Assembly (NCBI RefSeq): GCF_003814005.1
Contig: NZ_CP033898.1
Span: 186,001-250,000 of the forward strand
Origin: Corynebacterium pseudopelargi
Lineage (GTDB): Bacteria; Actinomycetota; Actinomycetes; Mycobacteriales; Mycobacteriaceae
Direction of reading: 5' to 3'
Length of the DNA: 64,000 bases
The position numbers were made by a program, and so were the translations under genes. The notes under the pieces are model-generated. The model was not told where the DNA came from and did no database searches. It saw only the letters and a program-made list of their open reading frames with translations. Every line of letters starts with the position of its first letter. Position 1 is the stretch's first letter. This document shows, piece by piece, positions 9,008-18,235 of the stretch.

Positions 9008-9850
9008 GTGGCTTGCACTGCCTTCGGTGGCGGTGCGCAGCAAGGCGGCTGCCTCGGGGCGCAACTCGCCCTTCCACACCGCTCGAATATCTCTACGCAG
9101 ATCTAAGCCCTGAACCTGCACCCGACGCAGCCCAGGGCTGAGCGTGCGCACCGGAATCACACCGGGCACGCCCATGGCCAACACCGCCCTGGCCTGGCTT
9201 GCCAGTGAGGCAAACTCCGCGGCTGGTGTAGCAAGGCCTATCTGTAATGCCTCAGCGGCGGCTTCGAGCACCTCGCGCGTGCCCGATCCCTGCTCGCGCA
9301 TCACCATCGGCACCTTGGCAAACTCCTCCGGGCTAATGCTTTGGCCCCAGGGGTGATCTTCGGGCACTACCACGCACAGCTCATCGCTTGTGATTACCTG
9401 CTGCTCTAAACCTGGCCTGATGGTGTTGCCTTCTACAAAGGCCAGATCCACGGCATCAGAAAACAGTAGTTCTTGGGCCTGGGCACTATTGGCCTGCAGT
9501 ACGCGCACCTGGCCATGCACCCACCTGGGTAAGTCATATTCGGCCACGGTGTGCGAGGCGGCAATGCGCAACACTGGATTGAGTAGACGGGCAAGCTCGC
9601 TGGCGCAGGTGTTGCTTGCCTGCTGGTATCGCCGCAGGATCTGCAAGACTTCTTCGCCTCTGGCGGTAGGGGAGCAGCCTCGGGCGCTGCGAGCAAAGAG
9701 CCTGAGGCCCAAGGCCTTTTCTGCCTGGGCAACCCGCACGCTGATGCTCTGTTGGGTTTTGCCCGTGGCTCTTGCTGCCGCTGCCATGCCACCTTGGTCT
9801 GCCACGGCGAGGATCGCTTCTAGGGTGGCGGCATCAGGCAGCAGGTACAT
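8999..9850 (-). CDS. LysR-family transcriptional regulator
   Basis: About 283 residues. An N-terminal winged helix-turn-helix (residues 1-60, with the A-A-A-R-A-T-G-K-T-Q-Q-S-I-S-V-R recognition region) is followed by a periplasmic-binding-protein-like effector domain. The ATG at 9850 is favoured over the upstream in-frame codon because a perfect -10 box TACAAT ends 6 nt before it, which fits a leaderless mRNA. It is divergent from the TDT permease at 9922 with a 71-bp shared control region, so it probably regulates that permease and itself. The inducer is unknown. Confidence 0.85.
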   Translation of the reverse strand: MYLLPDAATLEAILAVADQGGMAAAARATGKTQQSISVRVAQAEKALGLRLFARSARGCSPTARGEEVLQILRRYQQASNTCASELARLLNPVLRIAASHTVAEYDLPRWVHGQVRVLQANSAQAQELLFSDAVDLAFVEGNTIRPGLEQQVITSDELCVVVPEDHPWGQSISPEEFAKVPMVMREQGSGTREVLEAAAEALQIGLATPAAEFASLASQARAVLAMGVPGVIPVRTLSPGLRRVQVQGLDLRRDIRAVWKGELRPEAAALLRTATEGSASHLD

Positions 9851-9856
9851 GATTTG

Positions 9857-9862
9857 ATTGTA
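9857..9862 (-). promoter_or_regulatory. -10 box of the LysR gene, leaderless
   Basis: TACAAT on the minus strand ends 6 nt before the ATG at 9850 and there is no Shine-Dalgarno sequence, so the transcript should begin at or very near the start codon. Confidence 0.65.
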
Positions 9863-9907
9863 GCTCCCACAGTTGTTTGCGCTCTCCCGCAACTGCCTGC
9901 AGGCTCT

Positions 9908-9913
9908 TAGGCT
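9908..9913 (+). promoter_or_regulatory. -10 box of the TDT permease gene, near-leaderless
   Basis: TAGGCT followed by 8 nt and the ATG at 9922. No ribosome-binding site is visible. The spacing matches other leaderless starts in this window. Confidence 0.5.
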
Positions 9914-9921
9914 TAGGCACT

Positions 9922-10797
9922 ATGAAACTTCGAACACTCGGGCCTGCCTGGTCTGGTGCCTTAATGGGCACTAGCATCTCGGCCACCTTAAGCAACATCT
10001 TCGGCCTGTCCTGGCTTTCCTATGTGCTGCTCATAGCGGCGAGTATCCTGTTGCTATTAGTAAGCCGAAAAGAGCGGTTAAGCACCGCCACCATGCCGGC
10101 CTGGGGCATGTATTCCATGGGCGTGCTCGCCCTCGGCACCGCATACTCCACCATCCTGGGGCTTTGGTGGGTGCATGCCGCCGCCTGGTTCATCGGTGGT
10201 GTGCTAAGTGTGATCACCTGCCTGTGGTACACGGTGGCACTGCTGCGCGGCAAGGCCGGGCCTGCCGCCTTTACCTGGGGTTTGCCGCTGGTCGCCCCAA
10301 TGGTGACGGCCACCAGCTCCGCGCAACTTGGCGCGCACCTGCAAAGCCCGCTGATCATGCACATCGGCATGGCCATGTTCTTCCTGGCCTGGTGCACCGG
10401 CGTACCAACCTTTGTGGTGGCATATCTTCGCGCCAAGGTTCCGCTAGCGCTTCGCACTACCACCTGGATTCCCCTTGGCATCGTTGGCCAATCCACTGCG
10501 GCAGCCCACCTGTTATGGGGCGCGCATTTATATGGAGTGATCATGCTCAGCATCGGCGTGCCGCTGGTGGGATATGCCCTATATCGTCACTGGTCGGCGG
10601 TGGGTTCAATGCCCTATAACCCGAGCTGGTTTGCCTCCACCTTCCCCGTTGGCACCGTGTGCCTGGGGGCTCACTTAAGCGGTTTTGATACTGCAGCCCA
10701 TGTGCTGCTGGTGTTATTGCTGCTGCACCTTATTTGGGCTGCCACAGGCGGCGCCATCCAAGCAGCAGCACAGCCGACATCAGCGAGGCCACGATAA
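9922..10797 (+). CDS. TDT/SLAC1-family permease (TehA-like)
   Basis: About 291 residues and roughly ten hydrophobic segments, resembling the tellurite-resistance/dicarboxylate transporter (TDT) family. Visible family-like stretches include P-A-W-G-M-Y-S-M-G and the middle G-L-P-L-V-A-P-M-V. Related corynebacterial genes sit beside a LysR gene, as here. The ATG at 9922 rather than the upstream GTG-type codon is chosen from the -10 spacing. The substrate is unknown; anion or dicarboxylate export is only a family inference. Its last 68 bp overlap the convergent DUF3054 gene. Confidence 0.75.
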   Translation: MKLRTLGPAWSGALMGTSISATLSNIFGLSWLSYVLLIAASILLLLVSRKERLSTATMPAWGMYSMGVLALGTAYSTILGLWWVHAAAWFIGGVLSVITCLWYTVALLRGKAGPAAFTWGLPLVAPMVTATSSAQLGAHLQSPLIMHIGMAMFFLAWCTGVPTFVVAYLRAKVPLALRTTTWIPLGIVGQSTAAAHLLWGAHLYGVIMLSIGVPLVGYALYRHWSAVGSMPYNPSWFASTFPVGTVCLGAHLSGFDTAAHVLLVLLLLHLIWAATGGAIQAAAQPTSARPR

Positions 10798-11035
10798 TAA
10801 AGCTCCAGTGGGGGATTTCGCCGTGGCGCACACCCCAGATGGCAAGGCCGGTGATGGCGGTGCACAGCCACACCACAAGCCCGCGCCCACGGCCAAGCAG
10901 ATTGCCAAGAACTGCACCAATGGCAAAAGGCCAGAAGGTATCTAACACGGCCACAACGCCAAGGCCACCGTGGGCAAGGCGTGCAAGTACGGCGAAAATG
11001 AACACGGCGATGAGGTCGATACCGAGGGTTTTCAT
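10730..11035 (-). CDS. DUF3054 family membrane protein
   Basis: A 101-residue protein with four predicted membrane segments and the D-x-x-x-V-x-x-F-A-x-x-A-R-x-x-H-G pattern of DUF3054 at its N-terminus. The ATG at 11035 is set by AGGAAGA upstream and by an ATGA overlap with the preceding LPG-synthase-like gene, so it is the last cistron of the trmB-to-DUF3054 operon. Function unknown. Its 3' end overlaps the convergent TDT permease gene by 68 bp. Confidence 0.8.
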   Translation of the reverse strand: MKTLGIDLIAVFIFAVLARLAHGGLGVVAVLDTFWPFAIGAVLGNLLGRGRGLVVWLCTAITGLAIWGVRHGEIPHWSFIIVASLMSAVLLLGWRRLWQPK

Positions 11036-12057
11036 GTTGTTCTTCCTGCTTTCAGCCCACCTCGGGCCACCGAGATGAGGTAGATGATCCACCCGAGGAT
11101 GGTCATAAGGGCAAAGGTCAAGATGCGGTAGACAAAGACGGCACCGAAGGCACTCGAGGCCGTCATGCCTACTGCTACAAGGCTAGCGGTCATGGCTGCT
11201 TCTACCGGGCCTAAACCTGCGGGGGTGATCTGGGCGGTGCCCACGATCTTGGAGGTAACAAAGGCTAAGACCACGCCCAAGAAGGAGGGGTTTTCGCCCA
11301 CGCGCTCAAGGCCTGGCAATTGTTCGGTAACAGCCCAGATGCACAGCCAGAGGCTGATAATTTCTAGCAGCCAATTCAAAAGACTCAGCGCCGCGACCAC
11401 GACGAAGCGCCGCCAGGGCAGGTACACGGAGTTGAGTTGGCGGATATGGGTTCGGATTTCTGGGATCCAACGGTCTGGGTCGCGCCGCAGCAGCTTATTA
11501 AAGGCACGCACCTCGGTGCAGATAATTTTCGAGGTGGTTTTGGGGTGGGTGGTAGCAAGGTAGACCAGGGAGGCGATGCCCAGCATCACCGCGGCGGTGC
11601 CAAGCAGCGGCCAGATGCTAAAAGAGGCACCTAAGAACATCACTGCCACCAGCCCAAGGCCTACCAACCACAGGGTGGAAAGCACGCCGGAGACGATGAT
11701 GAACCATGAGCTCACCATCACCGAGACGTTCCATTTGCGCATCGTTTGGTACTGATACACGGTGCTAATGGCCGCCCCGCCAGGGAAGGTCGAAGACCAG
11801 GAGTTGGCCACGAAGGTCAGCTCAAGGGTTTTCCAGATCGAAATTTTCGATCTTCCCGCTTGCAGCAGTTGGCGCATGACTTCGGCCATGGCCACCATTG
11901 AGGCGAGAGTGGAAATTAGCGCGAGGAAGAGGCCAAAGTTATTGGCCTCTAATACTTCTTGGTAGCCACCGGCAAGGAAGGGCATTTTGTCGCGCAGCAG
12001 GAATGCCGCAATGGCAATGATTGCCAGCGGCCCTAAGAAGCGCAGCCACTTCCTCAT
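11032..12057 (-). CDS. LPG-synthase TM-like flippase domain protein (UPF0104)
   Basis: About 341 residues, polytopic, resembling the transmembrane domain of lysylphosphatidylglycerol synthases (UPF0104) but without the aminoacyl-transfer domain. The S-T-F-P-G-G-A motif and T-P-A-G-L-G-P-V-E-A near the C-terminus are characteristic. It corresponds by position and type to Rv0204c next to mmpL3 in M. tuberculosis. The ATG at 12057 follows the mmpL stop by 4 bp, with GAGGA upstream. Its substrate is not known; an envelope lipid role is inferred from the operon. Confidence 0.82.
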   Translation of the reverse strand: MRKWLRFLGPLAIIAIAAFLLRDKMPFLAGGYQEVLEANNFGLFLALISTLASMVAMAEVMRQLLQAGRSKISIWKTLELTFVANSWSSTFPGGAAISTVYQYQTMRKWNVSVMVSSWFIIVSGVLSTLWLVGLGLVAVMFLGASFSIWPLLGTAAVMLGIASLVYLATTHPKTTSKIICTEVRAFNKLLRRDPDRWIPEIRTHIRQLNSVYLPWRRFVVVAALSLLNWLLEIISLWLCIWAVTEQLPGLERVGENPSFLGVVLAFVTSKIVGTAQITPAGLGPVEAAMTASLVAVGMTASSAFGAVFVYRILTFALMTILGWIIYLISVARGGLKAGRTT

Positions 12058-12061
12058 GGTG

Positions 12062-14239
12062 TTAGTCCTCGCGTTGGAGTCGGTTGACGAGCTCGTTAAA
12101 AGGCACAAGTTCGTTGTTGCCGGTAGCCGGTCGGCCTGATCGGCCAGGCTGTGCTACGCGCACCTGGTTATGCCCAAGGGCAGCAGAGGCCTTCTTTACC
12201 CAGCGCGGTGCCCACCAGTTATCTTCTCGCAACAGGTGCATCACTGCGGGCACCAGCATCATGCGGATGATGGTGGCGTCGAAAAGCAATGCGGCGATCA
12301 TGCCAAAGGCAATGTATTTCATCATCACGATCTCGGAGAACCCGAAGGCGCCGCACACCACAATCATGATCAAGGCGGCGGCGGTGATGATGCCGCCGGT
12401 GCGTGCCGTGCCGTAGTTGATGGCCTCATCGGTGCTGGCGCCATTATCGCGGGCTTCTACCATGCGCGATACCAAGAACACCTCATAGTCGGTGGACAGG
12501 CCGTACACGATGGCCATAATCAGCACCAGCACGGGGCTCATCAGCGGGCCGGGGGAGAAGTTGAAGAGGTCCGCTCCCACGCCACCAACGAACATTGCGG
12601 TGAGGATGCCTAAGGTCGCGCCCATGCCCAGGATGGTCATGATCACTGCCTTGGCGGGCAGGATGAAGGAGCCGAATACCAAGGCCATCAGGATGAAGGT
12701 GGCTGCCACGATATACAAGGCCATCAGCGGCAGGCGCTGGAAGAGCGCCTCGATGGATTCCACTTCCATGGCCGGGGTGCCACCGATATAGACCTCCACG
12801 CCTTCGGGGACGTCGATATCGCGCAGTTGCTTGACCACGGCGGCGTTATCTTCGCGGTTGCTAATGCCAGCAGATAGGACGGTCACGCCATCTTTGGTGG
12901 CCTGGGAGGCCTTGAAGCGGTCGGTAAGCCCGGGCACTTCATTGGCCTGCTGGTAAATCTCTACCAATTCGGCATTATCGGCGCCGCGAACCACCAATTT
13001 GATGGGGTCGGTGCGCAGGGTTGGGAAGGTTTCATCGAAGCGCTCCTGGGTTTCGCGCACCTGGTTATTTGGCGGCAGGTAGGTTTCGTTGATGCCACCG
13101 AACTTGATGCCAAAAAGTGGCGCGGTAAGCGCAAGCAAGCCAATGACGATCACGAAGGTCACGGCCTTGGCGTGGCGCATCGACCATGCGGGCAGGCGAT
13201 ACCACCAGGTATCGCGAATACGACGCGCCTCGGGGCGAGTTTTGCGCACGGTCCCAAGATCAATGCGCTTACCTAGCAGGCCAAAGATGGCCGGCAGCAG
13301 GGTAATTGAAAGCAAGGCGGCCAAACCGACGGCACTGATTGCACCATAGGCCACGGATTTGAGGAAGGCCTGCGGGAACACAAACAGGCCCGATAGGGCC
13401 ACTGCCACCATGGCTGCAGAAAACACCACGGTTTTGCCTGCAGTGGCAGTGGTGGTGCGCACTGCATCTGGTACTTCTTGGCCGCGGGCGAGTTCTTCTC
13501 TAAACCTCGACACCATAAATAGGCCGTAGTCGATGGCAAGGCCAAGGCCTAGGAGGGTGACCACGCTTAAGGCAAACACATTGACCTGGGTAAACCCGGC
13601 GATCACGGCGAGCACGCCGATGGAACCGAGGATGGAAAGCACACCTACGATCAAAGGCATCAATGCTGCCACGATGGAGCCAAACACGAGCAGGAGCAGC
13701 AGGCCCACTGCGGGCAGGGCGTAGATTTCGGCGCGGTGGATATCGCCTGCCATGCCTTCGTCTAAGGCATCGGCTACGGCGGTAGCGCCGGCTACTTCCA
13801 TGCCCTCGAACTGCAGGTCCGGTTTAATTTCGCGGAAATCTTTCAGTGTTTGTTCGCCATCGCCTTGAAGCGATACGGCGGCAAAGGCCGTATCGCCATT
13901 GCGCATGATCTCCTGCTGGTTATCGAAATAGCTCACGATCTGCTTGATCTGATCCGGGTGATCGGACTTGAGCTGATTCAGATACGCCTGGATTTCATCC
14001 TTGCGCCCGATGTCATCGAATAACAAGATCACATCGCCGCTGGCATCGCGGCCAAATACCTCTTGCTCAATACGAGCGGCTTGGGTGGAGGATGAACCTG
14101 GATCATCCCAGCCCTCTTGGCTTAAGCGATCATCGAGCTTGACGCCGAAGATGCCATAGAGCCCCAAGATGATGGCGAGGATGGCCAGCGGGATGATTTT
14201 TCGGAAGCGATACGCCGCAGAGCCCCATTTATTAAACAC
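12062..14239 (-). CDS. cmpL1: MmpL3-type trehalose monomycolate exporter
   Basis: A 725-residue RND-superfamily transporter: TM1 at 13-32, a periplasmic porter domain, TMs 2-6, a second porter domain and TMs 7-12. The proton-relay Asp-Tyr pairs are visible as L-A-I-D-Y-G-L-F in TM4 and L-S-T-D-Y-E-V-F in TM10. MmpL3 (CmpL1 in C. glutamicum) moves trehalose monomycolate across the inner membrane by proton motive force. The operon trmB-NYN-mmpL-LPG-like matches the mycobacterial mmpL3 locus. It overlaps the NYN gene by 8 bp. It lacks the long cytoplasmic tail of the mycobacterial protein. Confidence 0.9.
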   Translation of the reverse strand: MFNKWGSAAYRFRKIIPLAILAIILGLYGIFGVKLDDRLSQEGWDDPGSSSTQAARIEQEVFGRDASGDVILLFDDIGRKDEIQAYLNQLKSDHPDQIKQIVSYFDNQQEIMRNGDTAFAAVSLQGDGEQTLKDFREIKPDLQFEGMEVAGATAVADALDEGMAGDIHRAEIYALPAVGLLLLLVFGSIVAALMPLIVGVLSILGSIGVLAVIAGFTQVNVFALSVVTLLGLGLAIDYGLFMVSRFREELARGQEVPDAVRTTTATAGKTVVFSAAMVAVALSGLFVFPQAFLKSVAYGAISAVGLAALLSITLLPAIFGLLGKRIDLGTVRKTRPEARRIRDTWWYRLPAWSMRHAKAVTFVIVIGLLALTAPLFGIKFGGINETYLPPNNQVRETQERFDETFPTLRTDPIKLVVRGADNAELVEIYQQANEVPGLTDRFKASQATKDGVTVLSAGISNREDNAAVVKQLRDIDVPEGVEVYIGGTPAMEVESIEALFQRLPLMALYIVAATFILMALVFGSFILPAKAVIMTILGMGATLGILTAMFVGGVGADLFNFSPGPLMSPVLVLIMAIVYGLSTDYEVFLVSRMVEARDNGASTDEAINYGTARTGGIITAAALIMIVVCGAFGFSEIVMMKYIAFGMIAALLFDATIIRMMLVPAVMHLLREDNWWAPRWVKKASAALGHNQVRVAQPGRSGRPATGNNELVPFNELVNRLQRED

Positions 14240-14831
14240 TCAGGCTCCTCAAGGGGCGAAGAGGCGCAAGCCAGGCGCCTTCGGGCGGGAGATTATCAAG
14301 ATCCACGCGCGGTAGTGGCTCGCGGAAGACCCCTGGGACTTCTTCTAGATCCACAAAGGTGATGGATTCGCTGTTTAAAGCCCAGGTGGCGTGTTCGCGG
14401 AAGCCAAGGACGGTGACATCGCAGTCGAGGCCTTCGAGGAGGTCTTTGAAGTTTCGGCCATCGGCAGAGGCCACCACGACGCCGGAAAGCTCATCGCGGT
14501 TGGCTTGGATGAATTCCACCATGTCTGGGTCAACGTCGGTGTCCTCGTTGAGCTTGGGTTTGGCAAACACCGCGAAGCCGACGTTGCGCAGCGCTTCTAC
14601 CCAGGGCTTGATTTGATCGGCGGCGCCGGGTGTGACGTTGGTAAAGACGGTGGCCTCGGCCTCGGTGTGCTCGCCGGTGGTGTGGCTGATGCGCCCGGCT
14701 TGAGCCAGGAGCCATTTGCCCACGGCATCGAAGCGGGGGCGGTGTGCGGTGGTTGGCCTTCCGCCGATGATGGCGCCAAGACCCATGTCTAAATTGGGCG
14801 CATCCCAAACTAGCAGCAGCTTCTTGCTCAC
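14232..14831 (-). CDS. NYN domain protein (Rv0207c-like)
   Basis: A 199-residue PIN-like NYN-domain protein. Acidic active-site candidates are D in L-V-W-D-A-P-N-L-D, the D-x-D-P-D-M pair near residue 105 and A-S-A-D-G-R-N-F near 125. The family suggests an RNase-type fold, but no RNA target is known. It sits between trmB and mmpL3 in Mycobacteriales, as here. It overlaps trmB by 4 bp (ATGA) and the mmpL gene by 8 bp, so coupling is tight. Confidence 0.82.
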   Translation of the reverse strand: MSKKLLLVWDAPNLDMGLGAIIGGRPTTAHRPRFDAVGKWLLAQAGRISHTTGEHTEAEATVFTNVTPGAADQIKPWVEALRNVGFAVFAKPKLNEDTDVDPDMVEFIQANRDELSGVVVASADGRNFKDLLEGLDCDVTVLGFREHATWALNSESITFVDLEEVPGVFREPLPRVDLDNLPPEGAWLAPLRPLRSLSV

Positions 14832-15550
14832 TTGCGCCTCCAGAGGAATTCGCGGATGGTGTGGTCTTTTTCTAGCCCCTTGCCCTCAAATTTGGTGATG
14901 ACTTGGCGGTCAGTCAGTTGCGGGCATTCCGGCCAAGGCCAGCCCATATATTCCAATTGCTTTTCGACGTCTACGAGCTCATCAATCCACTGCGCATAAT
15001 CGGCGTGATCTGTTGCCACATGCAGCACGCCACCCGGTTTGAGCCTTGAGGCAATGAGGTTGAGCACGCCGGATTGGATGATGCGGCGTTTATGGTGGCG
15101 GGCCTTGGGCCAGGGATCTGGGAAGAAGATGCGCACGCCATCGAGGGAGGCCGGGGTGAACATGTGGGTGAGTACTTCCACGCCATCGCCGCGGATCATC
15201 CGCACATTGTCGATGTCTTCGCGGATCACCGCGCCAAGGAGTTTGGCTAGGCCTGGCTTGTAGAGCTCCACGGCGATGATATTGGTATCTGCTTCGAGCG
15301 GCGCCATGGCTGCGGTGGACGTTCCCGTGCCCGAGCCGATTTCGAGGATGGTGGGCGCTTCGCGGTTGAACCACGCGGGGACGTCGATAAGCTCCTTGGA
15401 TAGCTCTTTACCCAAACGCGGCCAATGCTGATTCCAGTTGGCCTCTTGGTTATCGGTGAGTGTGCCGCGACGGAAGCTCACGGAACCGAGGCGGGGGTAA
15501 TCGAGGTCGTTATCGAAGGTTTCGTTGAAATTGGTTTGAGAATTAGGCAT
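14828..15550 (-). CDS. trmB: tRNA (guanine-N7)-methyltransferase TrmB
   Basis: About 240 residues. This SAM-dependent enzyme makes m7G46 in tRNA. Motifs: E-I-G-S-G-T-G (SAM loop), [16 protein letters not shown] (the TrmB signature) and the C-terminal T-D-H-A-D-Y region. I take the ATG at 15550 (M-P-N-S-Q) because family similarity starts just after it and the upstream frame is unlike TrmB; GAGGGG lies very close to the start, so the start is less sure than the gene. It heads the minus-strand operon leading to mmpL3. Confidence 0.92.
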   Translation of the reverse strand: MPNSQTNFNETFDNDLDYPRLGSVSFRRGTLTDNQEANWNQHWPRLGKELSKELIDVPAWFNREAPTILEIGSGTGTSTAAMAPLEADTNIIAVELYKPGLAKLLGAVIREDIDNVRMIRGDGVEVLTHMFTPASLDGVRIFFPDPWPKARHHKRRIIQSGVLNLIASRLKPGGVLHVATDHADYAQWIDELVDVEKQLEYMGWPWPECPQLTDRQVITKFEGKGLEKDHTIREFLWRRK

Positions 15551-15683
15551 CCCCTCAATTTTGCCCTTTTCGCAGGAGAAGAGCAATGAGCAGAACCTAC
15601 CCCCAATCGGGGGATTGAATCCCAACGGGTAATGCGGGGTTGGCTTCGTGCTTTCGGGGGTAGAACCGCAGGTGAGCCGATTT

Positions 15684-15699
15684 TGTGGTGTAAGCAACA
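15684..15699 (+). promoter_or_regulatory. Weak GlxR-like palindrome upstream of pck
   Basis: TGTGGTGTAAGCAACA matches TGTGANNTANNTCACA with three mismatches and lies 70 bp before the pck start. Control of a gluconeogenic gene by a cAMP-receptor-type factor would be reasonable, but the match is poor. Confidence 0.25.
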
Positions 15700-15768
15700 T
15701 TTTGACCCATGATCGGGGGCAAAATAAGTGGCTACGCTGGATTGAGGAATCAACGACAAGGAGACGCG

Positions 15769-17556
15769 ATGCTCAACGAGCGCATTAAAAATCAGGCACT
15801 TCTGAGCTGGATTGAGGAAAACGTAGCACTGTTCCAACCCGATAAGGTGGAACTGGTAGACGGCAGCCAAGAAGAGTGGGATCGCCTCACCGAGGAGCTT
15901 GTGCAAAGCGGCACGCTGATCAAGCTCAACGAGGAAAAGCGCCCCAATAGCTTCCTTGCGCGCTCGAACCCAGAAGACGTCGCACGCGTGGAATCACGCA
16001 CCTTCATCTGCTCCGAAAAGGAAGAAGACGCAGGTCCTACCAATAACTGGGCTGAGCCTGAGGCCATGAAGGCCGAGCTGCGTGAACGCTTCCGTGGCGC
16101 CATGAAAGGCCGCACCATGTACGTGGTGCCCTTCGCCATGGGTCCTCTTGCCGCCGACGACCCGAAGATCGGCGTGCAGCTCACCGACTCTCCTTATGTA
16201 GTGCTTTCCATGCGCATCATGACGCGCATGGGCGATCAAGCCCTTGAGCGCCTCGGCGACGGCGAGTTCGTGCGCTGCCTGCACTCCGTGGGCGCACCCC
16301 TGGAACCAGGCGAGCAAGACGTTGCATGGCCATGCAATGACGACAAGTACATCACCCACTTCCCAGAGACCAAGGAAATCTGGTCCTACGGCTCCGGCTA
16401 CGGCGGTAACGCCATCCTGGCCAAGAAGTGCTTCGCCCTGCGCATCGCCTCGGTGATGGCCAAGGAAGAGGGCTGGTTTGCCGAGCACATGCTCATTCTC
16501 AAGCTCACCTCGCCCGAGGGCAAGACCTACCACATTGCAGCGGCCTTCCCCTCTGCTTGTGGCAAGACCAACCTGGCCATGATCAACCCCACCATCGAAG
16601 GCTGGAAGGCCGAGGTTGTGGGCGACGATATTGCCTGGATGCGCTTCGGTGAAGACGGCCTCTACGCCTTCAACCCGGAAAACGGCTTCTTCGGCGTGGC
16701 ACCTGGCACCAACTACAAGTCCAACCCCCAGGCCATGTACACCATGGAGCCAGGCAACACCCTGTTTACCAACGTTGCCCTTACCGACGACGGCGATGTC
16801 TGGTGGGAAGAGCTGGAAAACAAGCCCGAGCACGCCATCGACTGGTTGGGCAATGAATGGACTCCGGAGTCCGGCACCGACGCCTCCCACCCCAACTCCC
16901 GCTACACCGTGCCGATCTCGCAGTGCCCGATTGCTGCTGAGGAGTTCGAGGATCCCAAGGGCGTGCGCATCGACGCCATCCTCTTCGGTGGACGTCGCCC
17001 CGACACTGTACCGCTGGTGACCGAGACCTTCGACTGGAACCACGGCACCATGGTTGGCGCCCTGCTTTCTTCCGGCCAGACCGCCGCTGCCGAGGGCAAG
17101 GTTGGCGCACTGCGCCACGACCCAATGGCCATGCTGCCCTTTATCGGCTACAACGTGGGCGATTACCTGCAGCACTGGATTGACATGGGCGAAAAGGGCG
17201 GCGAGAAGATGCCCAAGATCTTCCTGGTCAACTGGTTCCGCCGCGGCGATGATGGCCGCTTCCTCTGGCCTGGCTTTGGCGATAACTCCCGCGTACTCAA
17301 GTGGATCGTGGATCGCCTCGAAGGCCGTGTCGAAGCCGACGAGACCCCCGCAGGCCACACCGCCCGCGCCGAGGACCTGGACCTCACCGGCCTGGACACC
17401 CCGCTCGAAGACGTGCGCGAGGCACTCAGCGCACCTGCCGAGCAGTGGCAGGCAGAGGTTGAAGATAATGAGGCATACCTCAAGACATTGGGCGATCGTG
17501 TGCCAAAGGAGATCTTTGATCAGTTCGAGGCGCTCAAGCAGCGCGTCGCACGATAA
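15769..17556 (+). CDS. pck: Phosphoenolpyruvate carboxykinase (GTP)
   Basis: A 595-residue GTP-dependent PEPCK that converts oxaloacetate to PEP in gluconeogenesis. The P-loop with the hyper-reactive cysteine is F-P-S-A-C-G-K-T-N (Cys264). Y-G-S-G-Y-G-G-N supplies substrate-binding residues, and a metal/nucleotide region G-D-D-I-A-W-M-R follows the P-loop. The ATG at 15769 has AAGGAG at good spacing; the longer frame upstream is not family-like. It is divergent from trmB across 218 bp, and its end overlaps the convergent methyltransferase by 23 bp. Confidence 0.95.
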   Translation: MLNERIKNQALLSWIEENVALFQPDKVELVDGSQEEWDRLTEELVQSGTLIKLNEEKRPNSFLARSNPEDVARVESRTFICSEKEEDAGPTNNWAEPEAMKAELRERFRGAMKGRTMYVVPFAMGPLAADDPKIGVQLTDSPYVVLSMRIMTRMGDQALERLGDGEFVRCLHSVGAPLEPGEQDVAWPCNDDKYITHFPETKEIWSYGSGYGGNAILAKKCFALRIASVMAKEEGWFAEHMLILKLTSPEGKTYHIAAAFPSACGKTNLAMINPTIEGWKAEVVGDDIAWMRFGEDGLYAFNPENGFFGVAPGTNYKSNPQAMYTMEPGNTLFTNVALTDDGDVWWEELENKPEHAIDWLGNEWTPESGTDASHPNSRYTVPISQCPIAAEEFEDPKGVRIDAILFGGRRPDTVPLVTETFDWNHGTMVGALLSSGQTAAAEGKVGALRHDPMAMLPFIGYNVGDYLQHWIDMGEKGGEKMPKIFLVNWFRRGDDGRFLWPGFGDNSRVLKWIVDRLEGRVEADETPAGHTARAEDLDLTGLDTPLEDVREALSAPAEQWQAEVEDNEAYLKTLGDRVPKEIFDQFEALKQRVAR

Positions 17557-18235
17557 CCAGGTTGCTTACTAAAAGCTCGCGTAACCCCGGCACCTTCACC
17601 ATCCACCACGCCCAGCGTGGGTGGTAGCGGGGAAACGCGAGCTTTTCGCTATCCGGAATCGCCCGATCAGCCCAGCGCAGCCCCTCGGCGCAACTGACCG
17701 CAAACATGGTGGTGCCAAAGGAGTTCTTGGGCGGATGCCCGTGCTTTTTGGTGTAGCGATCGCGCGCAAATTCACCGCCAAGATAGTGCTGCCACAAGCC
17801 CGTCTCATGGCCACCGAATGGGCCTAACCAGATGGTGTAACTGAGCACCACATCGCCGCCAACGCGCAGCATCTCATCACCCATCACCCAAGGGTGCGGG
17901 ACGTGCTCGGCCACATTGGAGGAAAACACTACGTCGAAAGCCCCATCGGCAAAGGGCAGAGCCTGGGCATCACCGCGCACATCGCCGCCGTCGAGCTCTA
18001 AAGAGATGTAGGTGCAATCGGCGAAGGCCTCACGGAAATAACCGGGGCCGCCACCGACGTCCAAGATGCGCTTGCCACTGATAGGGCCTAAGAGTTCTTC
18101 CAGCATACGCCGGGTATCGCGCGCGAGATCCGTGTAGAAGCGCTCGGGATCCTTTTGCTCCTGCGGGAAGGAAAGCAGCAATTTCAGCGACCGGCGCAAA
18201 GTGAAAAAACCCATGCGCGATAGCATAACGGCCAT
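17534..18235 (-). CDS. SAM-dependent methyltransferase (Rv0224c-like)
   Basis: About 233 residues, class I methyltransferase. The SAM loop [11 protein letters not shown] is near residue 55, an acidic residue follows (L-E-L-D-G-G), and motif post-I is [14 protein letters not shown]. The ATG at 18235 is supported by AGGAGA 7-8 nt upstream, located inside the divergent glycosyltransferase gene; its start codon overlaps that gene's ATG. Substrate unknown; the envelope gene neighbourhood suggests a lipid or glycan. Confidence 0.82.
   Translation of the reverse strand: MAVMLSRMGFFTLRRSLKLLLSFPQEQKDPERFYTDLARDTRRMLEELLGPISGKRILDVGGGPGYFREAFADCTYISLELDGGDVRGDAQALPFADGAFDVVFSSNVAEHVPHPWVMGDEMLRVGGDVVLSYTIWLGPFGGHETGLWQHYLGGEFARDRYTKKHGHPPKNSFGTTMFAVSCAEGLRWADRAIPDSEKLAFPRYHPRWAWWMVKVPGLRELLVSNLVIVRRAA
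18221..18226 (+). promoter_or_regulatory. -10 box of the glycosyltransferase gene, leaderless
   Basis: TAGCAT, then exactly 7 nt, then the ATG at 18234. No Shine-Dalgarno sequence is present. The box lies inside the 5' coding region of the divergent methyltransferase. Confidence 0.6.
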